NCBI GenBank assembly: GCA_023014335.1
Contig: JAECYW010000016.1
Coordinates: 558,001 to 622,000, forward strand
DNA length: 64,000 nt
Source: Galerina marginata
Lineage: Eukaryota; Basidiomycota; Agaricomycetes; Agaricales; Galerinaceae
Direction: 5' to 3'
Of the stretch, positions 25,681 through 37,600 are shown piece after piece (position 1 is the stretch's first letter; every line of letters starts with the position of its first letter). The notes below the pieces were generated by a model. It did not search any database. It was given only the letters and a program-made list of their open reading frames with translations, and was not told the origin of the DNA. The position numbers were made by a program, and so were the translations under genes.

Positions 25681-26328
25681 TCAATGAGAAACATGACCGG
25701 TGAAGCTCTCCTTCCTCGCCAATTTCGAAGGCGGGTAAGCCTCCAACTTTGCGTTCCCCTTCTCCACTTCTTTCTTGGCTGGCGCACCTGTGCGAAGGAC
25801 GTCGTTGATGGTGCGCAGGTCGCGTTCTCCAGCCGTCTCCCTCGTTTTTTGAACCGATTTTGTCGACCTCCCTGGAGACGACGAGTGACTTCCGGAGCTG
25901 GGACGGGTGGAAGAATAGTAATGGCAATTGGGATAGTGGGAGTTAGATGCGGAGCGACTAGGCTGGCGTTTCTGGGTGGCACTGTGGCTAAATATTAATA
26001 GCTAGAAGTGGATGGAATTAGATGAAAAGTACCTTGAGTCCGAGGGTGAAGGCGATACCTCGCCATTGGTAATTGCCATGACTTGGTCGATCCCGCGGTG
26101 GACGAAAGTAGAGAGAGAGGACTTTGGGCTGGTGAGCTCGCTGATAAGAGCCATAGACTCAGTGGTTACAGGAGAAGTCGTTGTGCTTTGTGACCTGGAG
26201 CAAATCATTTGCTAAATGATTCGGAAGTAGGAAGTAATCGCGATCACGTACGCCTGCGTCATAACTTCAAGAAAGTTTACGAGAAATTTGATATCGGAGG
26301 TGTTTGAAGATGAGTTGGTTGCATCCAT
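25681..26328 (-). CDS. Uncharacterised 181-aa Ser/Thr-rich protein
   Basis: Three exons: 26328-26252, 26194-26033 and 25987-25681. Phases agree and the sum is 546 nt. The N-terminus is acidic and helical (MDATNSSSNTSDIKFLVNFL), followed by a long Ser/Thr-rich segment. The C-terminal 60 residues are basic and more conserved-looking: RTINDVLRTGAPAKKEVEKG, then PPSKLARKESFTG. There is no signal peptide or membrane segment. I do not recognise a family. A TATATATA run at about 26,512 could be promoter sequence. The model rests on splice sites and codon phase only. Confidence 0.55.
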
Positions 26329-29300
26329 GGTGTAATAGTACTGACAATCGGTTTGTCGACAAGCGGTATTGCTCGGGGTGATAAAGGAGTGATTCTCGAC
26401 GCGAGTTGCGAAGGAAAGTGAAGGCGAAAATGAAAATTAGGGTATACGATATGTCGTGTTGGCTTATAATGAGCGGGGTACTTGACAGAGCAGGTCCGAC
26501 GTGCCCCCACTATATATATTCCCTCCATAGGACTGTGCGCCGTCGAGCGCAATCAAAGCGCAATGCACCTACTTGGCAACACTCGAAAAGGAAACGGGCT
26601 CTAGCGCAAGGCCAGGTTGCCATATTAGGCATTCAACTGGCCCATTCTTATTTGTACCTCAATGGCCCGCACAGGTTTCTGAAAGCTCTTTGCTCATTGT
26701 TATGTAAAGATCCTTCTGTCTATTTTTACGGCTTTTCAATCTTCGTTTACTCGAAGACATTCGGCTGGCTCCTTGTGGATGCACATCTTGGATTGACGTG
26801 GTGGACTGGCCGTTGGACCAGGCGTTGGCTGTAAAAGAATCCCGCTATAAATACATCGCTGCATCATGTCTCGCTTTGTGCCCTCTGTACCCAATTAGAA
26901 TAATGGCCACAAGGAGCGCGTATACTGCGCAGATACTGGACAACATGTTGGTCGATGATTGTCTGTTTCCTCCATTCGTGGATGCTGAACTACTTTCAAA
27001 GCTAGTATTCGCGTTCTTTTTCAGCGCCTCTCGACCGCTTTGACTTAATGCTATGACGGTGTTGGAAGCCCAGGCGTACAGACATTGCCAAATGCATGAA
27101 TCTTGATGTTGTTCTGACCAAATACCTTGCCCATAATTTTCTCCGTGCAGCAAGAAGTTTGGCCTGGTGAGGGAATTAACTCGGAAGTATGATTTCCCAA
27201 CTTCATGGTGGGCTTTAATACAATTCTAAGCATCGTTGTCTTGTTTCCTAATAATTTCAGGGTAACTGGCCGGTTTTGGTTGTTTGGCCCAATACCACTT
27301 TTAGCCGTGGGAGCAACAAACAGCTTCTTGGTGACGACTACTGGTACTGGCCAGCGGAAGTTCTTCATGAGGCCTGACAGCGAGCTCTCAAAGCAACCAA
27401 CTATGGCTGCTCCTCTGCTCATGGCTCGGTATAGCCTCGTATCGAAGTTTGACGATGCACCTATGGGTAACCAGTATGTTTTCTCCCCTTTTTTCCCCAT
27501 CAGTCTTCCTCTGTTTTGTTTCTGACCTTGCTTCAGCACGACGATATTATTTGGTATTTCGTCTGCCTCAACCTCGGGGTCGACTTAAAGGCGTGGAAAG
27601 GATTAACTTAGACGAACCGTCTGATGTTATCGCCATCGATGGCCAAGGAACAACCTGAGACTCATCGTTGCCAAGATACCTCGTATTCAACTCGCGGTCC
27701 AGTTTGGGGTAGCAGCTCGGGCTCATGGGATGACGGCTGGGGCGGCAACAGTGAACATTTCGTGTTCGCCGCTCTACTTGTGCTTTGACGGCCCAGGACC
27801 CGCCACGCTGGATAGACGTGGATTTGGACTCAGAGTTGGACGATGTCTTAGGAGCGGAGAGGATACAGGAGTGGCAGCGGCAGGTACAAGATCAGCCAGT
27901 GACGCCGACGCTGCATCGTCGCTGAAGCTGAACAAGGGGACTGCATTCAGGGCTGTGTAACGTTCGATATCCGAGCAGGATGCGGATCGGGGCCATCGTC
28001 CTCAGCAGCTCAGACCCTTCATCAACGTCGATGTCGATGGTATCCTTGGTACTATCGGGGTAAGTTTTCTTTCTTTTCTTTCTCCACTACTATTCCTGAT
28101 TTGCTTCTTACGTAGGACGGCGACAACTATGATTCATCCAAATACTTCAAGACTCAAGGCCGCAATTTCCATTTGTTCCTTGGTCTGTCAAGCTGGTCAG
28201 CGTGAATGATCTCATTCTTCTCTCAATTTTTGTACTTACCGTATGATTATAATACAGTGTCACTGGCAGTTGTTCAGCGATATCGACATGGACTTCATCA
28301 ATCACCGACAGGCTCCGTATCGGACATCAACTTTCAACATTCGATGTTCAACAACAGCAGATGCCTCCGACCAATGTTGAGGCGCCTTCCGCGGCAAATC
28401 ATCACCCCAACGTCGGCATACCGCTCGTACCCCTTCTGGCCCGCTTTCACACTCGACTGGCCTTAAACTCGACCTGACACCCCGGCATATTCATAATCAC
28501 CATCGACGACCGAAGCACCCCCACCGCCGGCAATGCGCTCTTCCATTCTCAGACTTGACTTCGTCTTTGTTTGAGTCTCCGAGTCTGTCTTTGGCTGCTT
28601 GGATTCGATCTGTGCTGTCCGGAGAATGGCTATAGGATATCGTCGTCAGCTTTCGTTTTGTTGGCCCAAGGCCGACTCCAGCTTCATTCCTTGATACATG
28701 GTCGTCTTCACCCGCAACAGCTGCAGCAGGACCCAGCCTTTTGTCCTCCTTATCATGAATCATCTCGCAGTCGAATGTCCATGGTCCAACGTTCCAGCAC
28801 GGCCACAGTCGCAGCCACATTGACGTTCAACCAATATACAATCGAAAACATGACAGTACACAATCCAACTCGTCTCAAAACTTATTTCAGCAGCAGCACA
28901 ACCTCGCGCCAATCCTCACCCTCTGCTGCAGTTCGGGATCCAGACCCTTTTTTACAACCACACCCTGACTCGAAGTCTACGCTATATTCGATCGTTGACA
29001 ACTCGTAATCCTACGGCCGACTTTTGGTTGATCACCTCTCGCTGTAGGCATCGGTGTTGGCATACACATGCGATGCGGAGAAAAACGTAACATTAACAGA
29101 TGGAGACGGAAACGGAAAGGAAGAACAATCTTCTTGAAGATCCTCGACGTCGAACCCGAACCCGAACCCGAACCCGAAGCCAGCTATCGACTTAGTTCCT
29201 GTTTTTGTTATCGTTTAAGATGGACGAGGACGGCTCCGTTTCCGGTTAGGCTTTACTGTTTACAGCACCGAAAAACTCCGTACCGCATCCCCATCGTCGG

Positions 29301-30417
29301 GCAAGTTCCTTTTGCCAACGCCAACTCCGTTCTCGTTCCTCCAATACCTATCAGCAACGCTGCCCAGCGTCCTTCTAAATGCAGCTGGTCATTAAAGCCG
29401 GAAACCGACGACCCAAACCCTGGTACGAAGTGGCTCAGGATTAGCCCGAGCCCAAACTCAAACCCAATCTCGTCGCCCCTCTCGTTCCATTCTCGTTCAC
29501 AAGCCTGATCGCAATCCTAGTCCCAAGTTGCATTTCTGTCCAAGTCGGAACCCTTCCATCTCCCACCTATGAAGTTGGAGGATAATCATGACCATGGACT
29601 GGCTGCATCGTTAATGGCACCAGCAGCATCACCAATGGTCAACACGAGCAGCAGCGTTAATTATAACATGAGCAGCGCTCTCATCGTCAACAACATCGTC
29701 ATCGGCACTGACAGTGGCGACGACGATACCCAGGTACCAACACTTCTACCCTTAATCAACCTACGCCCTATCCACCCTATCCACCCTGCCCTTACTTGGT
29801 GACTTTCTCCAGCAGTCGCCTTCGGTCTACATCCTCGCGTATGCCTCCCATTCCACCCATTGTGTAATCATTTTGCCTAGTCTCTTTCCTCTTCAGCGCC
29901 CTACACATCTCTGTGATAAATTTTTGTATCCCTGGTCTACCATTTCGTTAGAGAGCTGATATAACTATAGGTCAAACTTTTGCGAAATACATGCCAGCTG
30001 GCTGGTATTTCCTCTCTGGGAGCAGTAATTGGCGCGTCAGGACTCAAGAAGACCAGAAGTCCTCGAGATCAAGTTGATGACGAAGCACCGCCTTCAGGAT
30101 TTCTTTGCTAGTGTCGCTGCTGAGCAGCCTACTTTAAATGGCAAAAGTTTCGGGAGGATGGCGCGAAAAAAAAAAAGTACGCCACGAACTTTGACTCTCC
30201 AATACACTTGGCTAATGAGTTGGCGATCAAACCAGACCTTGCTAGAGCCTCGGAGTACTGCGTTGCAGTCTGAAAATGTCGAAACAGATGTCAGGGATTT
30301 ATTCATTCCTCCCATTGTAAGTACAAGATATCTCAATCGACCATGTGTTATTTACATTTGCAGAAATTTGTTATCTTTCAATAAGTTCGACCGCCAGTGA
30401 AAGTACCTTTGTGAATA
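26329..30417. other. Long stretch with only fragmentary coding signals
   Basis: Two places look partly coding. On the minus strand, 27,540-26,900 has a Gly/Cys segment (KIHAFGNVCTPGLPTPS) followed, in another frame, by a hydrophobic tail that could be a GPI signal. On the plus strand, 27,420-28,380 has exon-like pieces (ending DLKAWKG, then FINVDVDGILGTIG) with reasonable GT/AG sites but no consistent chain. I recognise neither. From 28.4 to 29.8 kb the sequence is Ser/Pro/His-coding low-complexity DNA in several frames. Confidence 0.3.
29152..29181 (+). repeat. (GAACCC)n simple repeat
   Basis: Four to five tandem GAACCC hexamers. They would encode a Glu-Pro run if translated, but no gene is established here. 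Confidence 0.7.
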
Positions 30418-31329
30418 TCAAATCGGAATGTCCTTTTGAGCGAACACGGCGGCAAAGTTGATATTGGCTCCGGTTCCACCTCCTTGCATGAGGATAGGGA
30501 ACAGCCCTGCCGCCAATTGGTTGTTGAATTCGGTCTGAAGGTCGCTGCTCGTCATCCCATGCCTCGCCACCCAAGAACCCACATTCGTATTGACGAACTC
30601 GGACGTAATGAGGTGGTCCTCCGAAACTGAAAGATAGCCGGGACGAAAGCCTGGGTTCGTAATCTGGTTGTTAAATGTCAGCTGGTAGTTGGCGTAGGAC
30701 TCGTCGACGAAATTGGTGGATGGCGCGTTTTGGTCGTTGTGGTACCAAATGCCGCAAAAGAGTCGTTCGGATGTGGAGCCGTATTCGGTGAAAGACTTGA
30801 GGATATACCCATTCGCGAAGGCGTTATTCAGCTGGGATATATATTGGTCCGTTGTAAGGTCACATAGCTGGAACCAGTTAGTGACGCCGTTCTGCTCCAT
30901 GACGCCAGCGAATATCGCCGCGCCTGGAGGTCCAGTCGCGGTGACGAAGGTGGAAACGAAACCATTAGGAGCATGGGCATCGAAAAAGGCCTGGAAGGTT
31001 GAGCCACTTGCTTCATGGATTGCAAAATATCCTGGTCCGGAACGTTGAACCCAGACGGCGGCATAAAGATTGTTGGGTGGCTGTCCATAGGCGCTCAACG
31101 AAATCATTCGGTAACCAGACGCGGATAATGAATTGAAATTAGTTTGATGTCCAGCTGCATTGACGTTGGCATAGGCAGAGAAAGTGGGGACGCCGTTCGC
31201 GGAAAGAGCTGTCCTATTGGATTGGGTTGGCCCTTTGAAAACGAGAGGAGTAACCGTAGTGGTGGGAGATGCGCTGGTTGTTGCAAGTAGCCAGCCCAAT
31301 ATCGGGACAAGGTAATTAAATTTGACCAT
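30418..31329 (-). CDS. Secreted BTRD1-repeat protein (polyglycine-hydrolase N-domain-like)
   Basis: A single uninterrupted frame of 303 aa with a signal peptide (MVKFNYLVPILGWLLATTSA). The mature part is built from about four copies of a repeat of about 45-50 residues with the pattern G-Y-x2-x-S-x-S-x-Y-G...L-Y-A-A-V-W. Examples are GYRMISLSAYGQPPNNLYAAVW and GYILKSFTEYGSTSERLFCGIW. This is the bacterial tandem repeat domain 1 (BTRD1) that forms the N-domain of fungal polyglycine hydrolases. The beta-lactamase-like serine-hydrolase domain with its SxxK motif, which normally follows, is absent. The product is therefore either a stand-alone binding module or a protein of separate function. It is probably extracellular. 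Confidence 0.85.
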   Translation of the reverse strand: MVKFNYLVPILGWLLATTSASPTTTVTPLVFKGPTQSNRTALSANGVPTFSAYANVNAAGHQTNFNSLSASGYRMISLSAYGQPPNNLYAAVWVQRSGPGYFAIHEASGSTFQAFFDAHAPNGFVSTFVTATGPPGAAIFAGVMEQNGVTNWFQLCDLTTDQYISQLNNAFANGYILKSFTEYGSTSERLFCGIWYHNDQNAPSTNFVDESYANYQLTFNNQITNPGFRPGYLSVSEDHLITSEFVNTNVGSWVARHGMTSSDLQTEFNNQLAAGLFPILMQGGGTGANINFAAVFAQKDIPI

Positions 31330-33949
31330 CGTCGTCTGAAATCTAGATATTTGTAAGTCTATTGCTTCAACTCCAGTGATTATTGCGGCTTACGATGCGA
31401 GAGTCAAAGTGTTGTTTGCTGAGGATGAAGGAGGTGGAGAACCTGAGAGACTGGATGCAGAAAATGGTCATATTTATACGCTTGAAAAAACACCAAGATT
31501 TATTTTGAGGCAAGTAGCGAACATTGGGTTCTCCACTGCTATCCTAAGAGAGCATCGTCGCAAAACTCCTTTGCCAATCTTGGAGTTGCCCTTCCCGCCA
31601 AATCTTGCTTATTTTTAGAGCTGCCGTGATCGGCGGGACCATCCCCGAACTACTGAACTGGGAACCTTCGTGGGTCCGAGTTCGATGTCTGAAGAAGTAC
31701 TTCCTAAGGATCGACAGAGATATTTGTGGCCGGGATTCTTTCACTATTATTTTTGCAACTCAAGACACCTAATTATAACATTCTGGCTTGATTCTTGCTC
31801 CAGTAAATACCACAACAAGCTTATCCAACTCCAACGGCCATCGAGTCACAGTTTTCTAAAAAGAATGTCGCCACCTCCTGGTTCTGAGTATTCTCTTCTT
31901 ACCCCTTTTTATATGACGATCCTGTCGACTAGGGTTTTCAGGAAGTCGACCCCGAACCCTTCTGTGTCTTCTGCTTGCTAACCCGCGTACAAGAAGTGGA
32001 ACTCTGATCTGTTTCGTACACATTTATTTAGGTAGGAGCCTGGATCAGGTGTCGAGATGTCCTGGCAGATTACTTTGCTTTCTTACGGAAGCTCCGACGG
32101 CTTGATGCTTGAGGGATCATCGTGAAGTTCGCAGTGCAAGTAAATCTTGCACGTCCCTCCAACCCCTTCGTCAATTCTGCAAATTCAAATCAACCCAACG
32201 CTCTATTTATTCAGAAGCTCGCCTTTGGGTTTTTGAACATTTAGAAAAACGACAATCGGATGTCGAATTCCTAGGAACACACAAAAGGTAGATAATTTAC
32301 GTCCCTGAAACCGGGCCGGAGTATCACTGAATGTTTACCGCCGTTTGAACTTTTCTCCCTTCAAACTGATCTTGCGCAAGTAAAGCCGCAGAATGGATCC
32401 GGTCTGGCAGTTATCTGTGAGTTGGAATTTGGAAGGATCGAGCTTTGATGGTGTGCCTATTCCTTCCTTCTTTCGAGGTCCAGTCGCATGTCCAAATGCT
32501 TCCAAATGTCGTTCTTGTTCCGCTTGAGCCAGAAAAAGACGTAGAATATGGTGTATTCTCTACTTCGTTGCTTACTATTTCCCTTCCTAGGTGCGTCACG
32601 GTGATTTATATTTTGTCTCGGGGTTTAGCAGCATAATTTTGGTTCAGAACCGAACACCTCCTGGATTGATTGCGCCTTATGATATCGATGCTTTCAGGAA
32701 AATCGGTTGTTGTCTGAATCGGATGGGTCAACCTCGTGTTAGGCGACTAAAAAAGTTGCGAACGCGTCTCCAGATCCAAACTATAAGCCCCCTTAAGCTA
32801 CCTATAAGTATATACCAGCATCCCTTACTCTCTCTTGCCTGCAGTGCCTACCGTAGCAACATGGAGATTTGTCTACTACGTTCTTTACCCTCTGGTTAAT
32901 TGGAAAGTCTTGAAACCAAGGGCGAAGGTCTCACTTTACTTCCATAAATTACGAAAAGACAGATCGTACACGAGAACGTTTCAAATCTACGCAAGGTGCA
33001 AACAACTTCCAGAAGCTGTCATCTCTTGGAATTAATGTCGGTGCGCCAAATGCCCGTCATTTCCCCAGGAGGTTGTCCAGTGTCCACAAGGCGCGAACGT
33101 CGCTCGCATAATCGATTACTCATTCTAACTTAGGGTTAAATCCAGTCCATCCGAACCATGTGGATTCCATCTCCAGCTAAGCCGGACGGCACTGGCAGCG
33201 TCTGGGTCATAACAGGGAACAGGAACAAGAATCAGGAACGAGAAACCTTCGACACACCCCACTTGGATAATTCGACTCACCCTCTGCAGGTTCTGTCTAC
33301 TGACAGCCAGACCCAAGTGATGCCGTATATAGTTCTGACGTGGAGGCGACCAGCGGTCATCCCAACTCATCCCAAGCAGTCAGGTGCACGGAGCCCTTAT
33401 TGAAAAGTTCGCAGAATCGCCACTGGCATCGACGTAGTGGTGGGGTCTGATGTAGATTAGATACTCGTCTTAGAGGAAACAAGGCATTCCCAAAGTAGTT
33501 GCTGCCGCGGTTGATAGCGGAAGACGATGGCATGGTCCACCATTGGTAATTCGCTTTTGTCGTTGTCGTTGTCGTCGTGCCAGTGCCCAGCTGGATAGAT
33601 CATGACGCCTGAGGCCTGAGAACCTGAATCCAAAGTGGCCATCATAAGACTCGGAATAGCAGCGTCGATAATGAATTGTTCATATTATGGTGATACAGTG
33701 CAATATTATTATAAAGGACCCAAGCTTAAAATCACAATTAGAATTTGACTCTTCTTTCCAACTTCCAACTCACAAGCACACTAGAGTATACCCAGTCCCC
33801 ATCGCCCATCGCATCACCCAAAATAATGAACCTCGACACGCTTGATCTGATCCTGAGCGTCCGTCTATTAGTCATCACCAAAAAAACACATCAGCACGTT
33901 CCTCCAAAAAAAATACAAAAGAAAACCACAAAAAACCACAAACAAAGCT
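31330..33949. other. Intergenic, nothing firm
   Basis: Scattered short frames only. The last about 250 nt (33,700-33,960) are A-rich with poly-A-like runs, at the 3' side of the F-box gene. Confidence 0.35.
31471..31480 (-). promoter_or_regulatory. TATA box of the BTRD1-repeat gene
   Basis: CGTATAAATA on the minus strand, about 140 nt upstream of the ATG at 31329. Spacing and sequence fit a fungal core promoter. Confidence 0.45.
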
Positions 33950-36612
33950 CTAAAAAGGAAAAACAAAAAAGAAAAAACCAACCTCAATCCCAATAATCCT
34001 CTCCTCATCAACCAACACCCCATCAAAAGCATAGCTCAACGGGCTCGCACACGCGACGTAGGGAAGCGCGCCGTGGACGGGCTCCGCAAACGCCGCGGAC
34101 GGTTCGAGCGGTTCGGCGTCGGAGGAGGTCACGCACCAGAGGCGGGCGAATGGGAGGGAAGGGCCTGACGAGGGGGAGGCGGAGGAGGAGGTGTCGGGTT
34201 CTAGAGTAGCAAGCGAGGGCGACGGTGACGGTGACGCCGCACGTGAGGCGATAACCGTACCTCGCTCGTCATCGTCATCGTTGTCGTTGTCGTACGACCC
34301 GGGAAACACCTCAGGATCATCGGAAGGACGGCGCGCCTCTTCGTCTTCCACATCGGTCACGCCGATCGCACTCGCGGAAGCGGAAGTGGAAGTGGAAGTG
34401 GAAACGGAAACGGAAACGGAAATGGAAGGATGCGAGTGAGAGTGATCCCCCGAGTCGATAACCTGCTCCGAAACAACGTTGATCACCTCTGTATTCGCAT
34501 TCGGACCCATATCCACACCCATCGCCATCTCCGCATCCACATAAACATCCGCATCCACATCCACATCCATCTCGTTCTCCAGCACACTATCCAAACCCGT
34601 CTGCACACCCGCCCCCGCCTCCGCCTCCCTAACCCCGGCCTCCCTCGCCCTCTCCTCCCTCAGCCTCCTCAACCTCTCACCCCCCTTCCCCTCTCTCGAT
34701 CTCCTCCTAACCTCCCCCTCCTCCCTCTCCCTCTCCTCTTGCTCCTTCCTCACCCTTTCCACCTCCCTCCTCACCTCCCCCCCGATCGTCCTCACACTCC
34801 CCGCCGCAAAATCAAGCACGACATACGGGAACCCGCTCGCAGGCGCGCTGTCAGCGGTTAACACAAGCCGCTGCCCGCAGGTGGTGGTTATCCAACGCGT
34901 AGGGATCGAGTCGGCGTTGAACCATCGCGTTATGCGTGGGCCCCACGAGGTGTAGGGGATCGTGGTTTGGCCGTGGGTGGTGTAGGCGCCTGGCATGGAG
35001 GTGTCGTCGAAGGACTCCGCCTTGGGGTCCGGGAGCCATAGTTCAACGACCTCCACCAGCGTGTGCCGGTGCACGACGAAGGTGAAGGCATGTCCGAATT
35101 GGAAAGCGCCCTGCACCATCGGCCCGCCGAGCACGCGCATAGAGAAGATGCATAGGGCGTTCTCGGGGCGGGGGAGGAATGGGCGGGTGGGGGTTATATC
35201 TGGTGGGTCGTGTGAGCTAACCTCGAAATCTGAGGACGGATATTTCCCTTTGTCCGCACGGGGAGGAGAAGCAGCAGCAGCAGCGGGCTGGGGCTGATCG
35301 TCGCCGACGGGATTAGGCTCCGCCCTACACGACACCCCGCCTAGCTCGCGCCCTTCCGCGAGCGGCGGCAAACCCAGCGAGACGACCGGCTCCTGCGCGC
35401 TCTTATCGACGGTGGGGGCGTGCGGGATGCGGAACACGTCCAGCGCGTTGGACTGTGTGTTGGGCAGGAGGATGAGCTGCGGTGTTAGGAATATAAGGCC
35501 GGTGTAGGTGCGCGCGGGGGCGGTGAAGCTCTGTAGTGTGATCAGTTATTCAATCAAATAAGAAAGAAAGACGAGGAGGGCTACGTACGAGTTTGAGCAC
35601 CCCCGTCTTCCAATCCCAGATATAGACTTGATCGTCTGGCGGTGCCAGATGGGCGTTGGGGTAGTATAGGACCAGCACGAGGTGGTCCCCCACAATCTCA
35701 ATCCCGATAGCGGGTCGTGCCCACTCGGCGGGGGCGGTGCAGACGTGTTTGAGGAACGTCTGGCCCGGGGCGAGCAGGGGGTGGGGCTGGCCGGTGGAGA
35801 ATTGGAGGAGCATTAAGTCGATATCGGTTTGGGGAGGTGAGGTGGTGGTGGTGTTTGGATGAGGGGTCCTAGAAAAGATGTTAGGATATCTCGAATACGA
35901 GGGTAGAGAGAGAGAGATACACGGTGACGATAGCCACAAGGTCATGCTCGTAGATACACAGTCCCATATCCACGATCTTCCGCTCGCGCCCATCTGAGTC
36001 GGGGTGGTGGCGCAGCGCTTCGAGGTCGATCTTGTTCCATCTCACTTGCTTGTCGTCGAGGAGGTCAGCCCTGCCAGGCAGCTTGATCCAATACAACGCC
36101 GTCCGTGCCATATCTCCCAGTAGGTAAACGCCCCCTGTAAGATCGTATATCCCACTCGGAACGTGCCCGAGTTTGAGTTCCCTAACCCTCCTCGTCTCCA
36201 CATGGCGGATGGGCGTCTTTCCTTCATCATCTCCTCCTCCTTCTCCAACCATCGATCCACAGACCCCATCAAGGTCCAAAACAGCCCATCGGCGGCTGCT
36301 TTCCTCCAACCACCGTATCTTCTCGGAGATGGGCAGCAGCGCGGCGGGGTTGTCCTCCTGCTGCGTGGCGTGCAGCGCGGCGTGGTATATGAGGCGTAAA
36401 GAGGTGTGGATGAGCGTGTGGAGGTGCTTGCATGTTAGCTTGCATGAGCGGAGCGCGGCGGGGTGGGGTGTGAGGTGGAGGAGGATCTCGGTGAGGAGTT
36501 CGGGTGGGAGAGAAAGAAAGGTTGGGAATTGGGGCTGATCCAAAGACGGAGACGTCGATGCTTGAATTATCGCTCCCGGGATCGTTCCCTTGGGCGTTGG
36601 CGTTGGCATCAT
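33950..36612 (-). CDS. F-box protein with long low-complexity region
   Basis: Three exons: 36612-35921, 35868-35589 and 35530-33950. The sum is 2553 nt (850 aa) with phases agreeing. The F-box lies at residues about 30-75 (LSLPPELLTEILLHLTPHP and CKLTCKHLHTLIHTSLRL). Beta-propeller-like strands follow (GGVYLLGDMARTALYWIKLPG, DDQVYIWDWKTGVLKL, YTGLIFLTPQLILLPN). From residue about 560 comes a charged coiled-coil-like Arg/Glu segment. After it lie alternating Ser-Val/Ser-Thr/Ser-Ala runs and an Asp-Asn run, encoded by simple repeats at 34,380-34,430. The protein probably acts as an SCF ubiquitin-ligase adaptor in which the propeller region binds the target. The last about 12 residues (Phe-rich) may be read-through of an intron starting GTTGGT, so the true C-terminus is uncertain. 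A paralogue begins at 63,432. Confidence 0.8.
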
Positions 36613-37600
36613 CGGGGACCTTTGATAAAATCAATGACGGGCGTCAGTGGTTGATGATGACGAAAGAGCATGGTGTTTGTATGACAAATAACGGAAATCT
36701 TATCTTATCTGGTCAGGGGCCAAACTTGTTCACGCCAACTCGAACCTTTGATCAGAGATGCCTTCGAATCCCTCAGACTACCACATCTCTGCCAACTTCT
36801 ATACGCAATAAAAAGGAACTGATCAATGTGATTAGGCTGAAATAATGGATGAGCGAGTGGGCAAGTGTCTATGGAGTCTGAACTGGACTTACGTAGTAGA
36901 GTAAGTAGTTAAGTTGAACATGGCGGCAAACCTGGTGAATCGAAGGTCAGCATAAAATTTGTGCATGAAAGGAAAGAAATTACCGCAATAAGGACAGCAA
37001 AGTACCCATACAACAACGTTCGAGACAAAAAGATGTTTTGAGGTGATTATATGCGGTGCGGTCAGGCTATTTTCATCAAAATAAGGGAATGCGTACCATT
37101 GCTTGTGACTTGGATCGTCTGGGCGATTACTGCGACCTCTACCGACTAATATCTTGTTAGGAAAATCGAATAAAAATTGGATAAAGCCTCATCAGAGCCT
37201 ATATTACCAATTACCGCCCAACCTCGTCAAAAAAAGCGTCCCATTCCTGAGGCTTGAAAAGCAATTTCGGCGGCAGTCAGTCGTGATAGTAAGACCGTTA
37301 TTAGCCGTGTAGGGTGTATTATATCACCTCAAGAGCGTTTATGAAGAGAGGAAGATGCGGCGCCGGTGGGAGGAAATGATGGAAGTACGGAAGAAAGGGG
37401 GGAAACGACGGAATGGAGTGGCGAAGTTGGGACTGGGGTTTATATGATGGAACGAGGGCGAAGGACATGATCAGAAAGTCAAAGGAATTACCCCATAAAG
37501 AAAGTTTTGGGGTGAGTTGAGCGCCATCGACGACCAAGATTTGAGTTCTATTTATATACTCCGTCCGACCAATCTGGATAACGCTGTTCAATGCGCATGT
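36613..37600 (-). repeat. Promoter/leader of the F-box gene; arm of an inverted duplication
   Basis: Read on the minus strand, this region is closely similar to 57,890-58,515 plus 62,525-63,430 on the plus strand. It runs from the TATA box through a CCCCAAAACTTTC block, a CAAAACATCTTTTTG block and the GTTCAACTTAA leader to the F-box ATG. It contains the uninterrupted equivalents of both transposon insertion sites seen in the other copy: CACAAATTTTATG at about 36,960 and ATTCACCA at 36,940-36,933. Confidence 0.85.
37548..37560 (-). promoter_or_regulatory. TATA box upstream of the F-box gene
   Basis: AGTATATAAATAG on the minus strand. The identical 13-mer is conserved at 57,917-57,929 in the duplicate arm. 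The ATG is about 930 nt downstream, so a long or spliced leader is implied. Confidence 0.6.

Noticed and set aside
27051..27539. 163-codon minus-strand frame and its mirror on the plus strand
   Set aside because: Only the last 40 residues look protein-like, both strands are open, and no splice chain to a start or a conserved domain is visible.
34430..34861. 143-codon plus-strand frame rich in His/Ile/Leu/Pro
   Set aside because: It is the antisense shadow of the charged region of the F-box protein.
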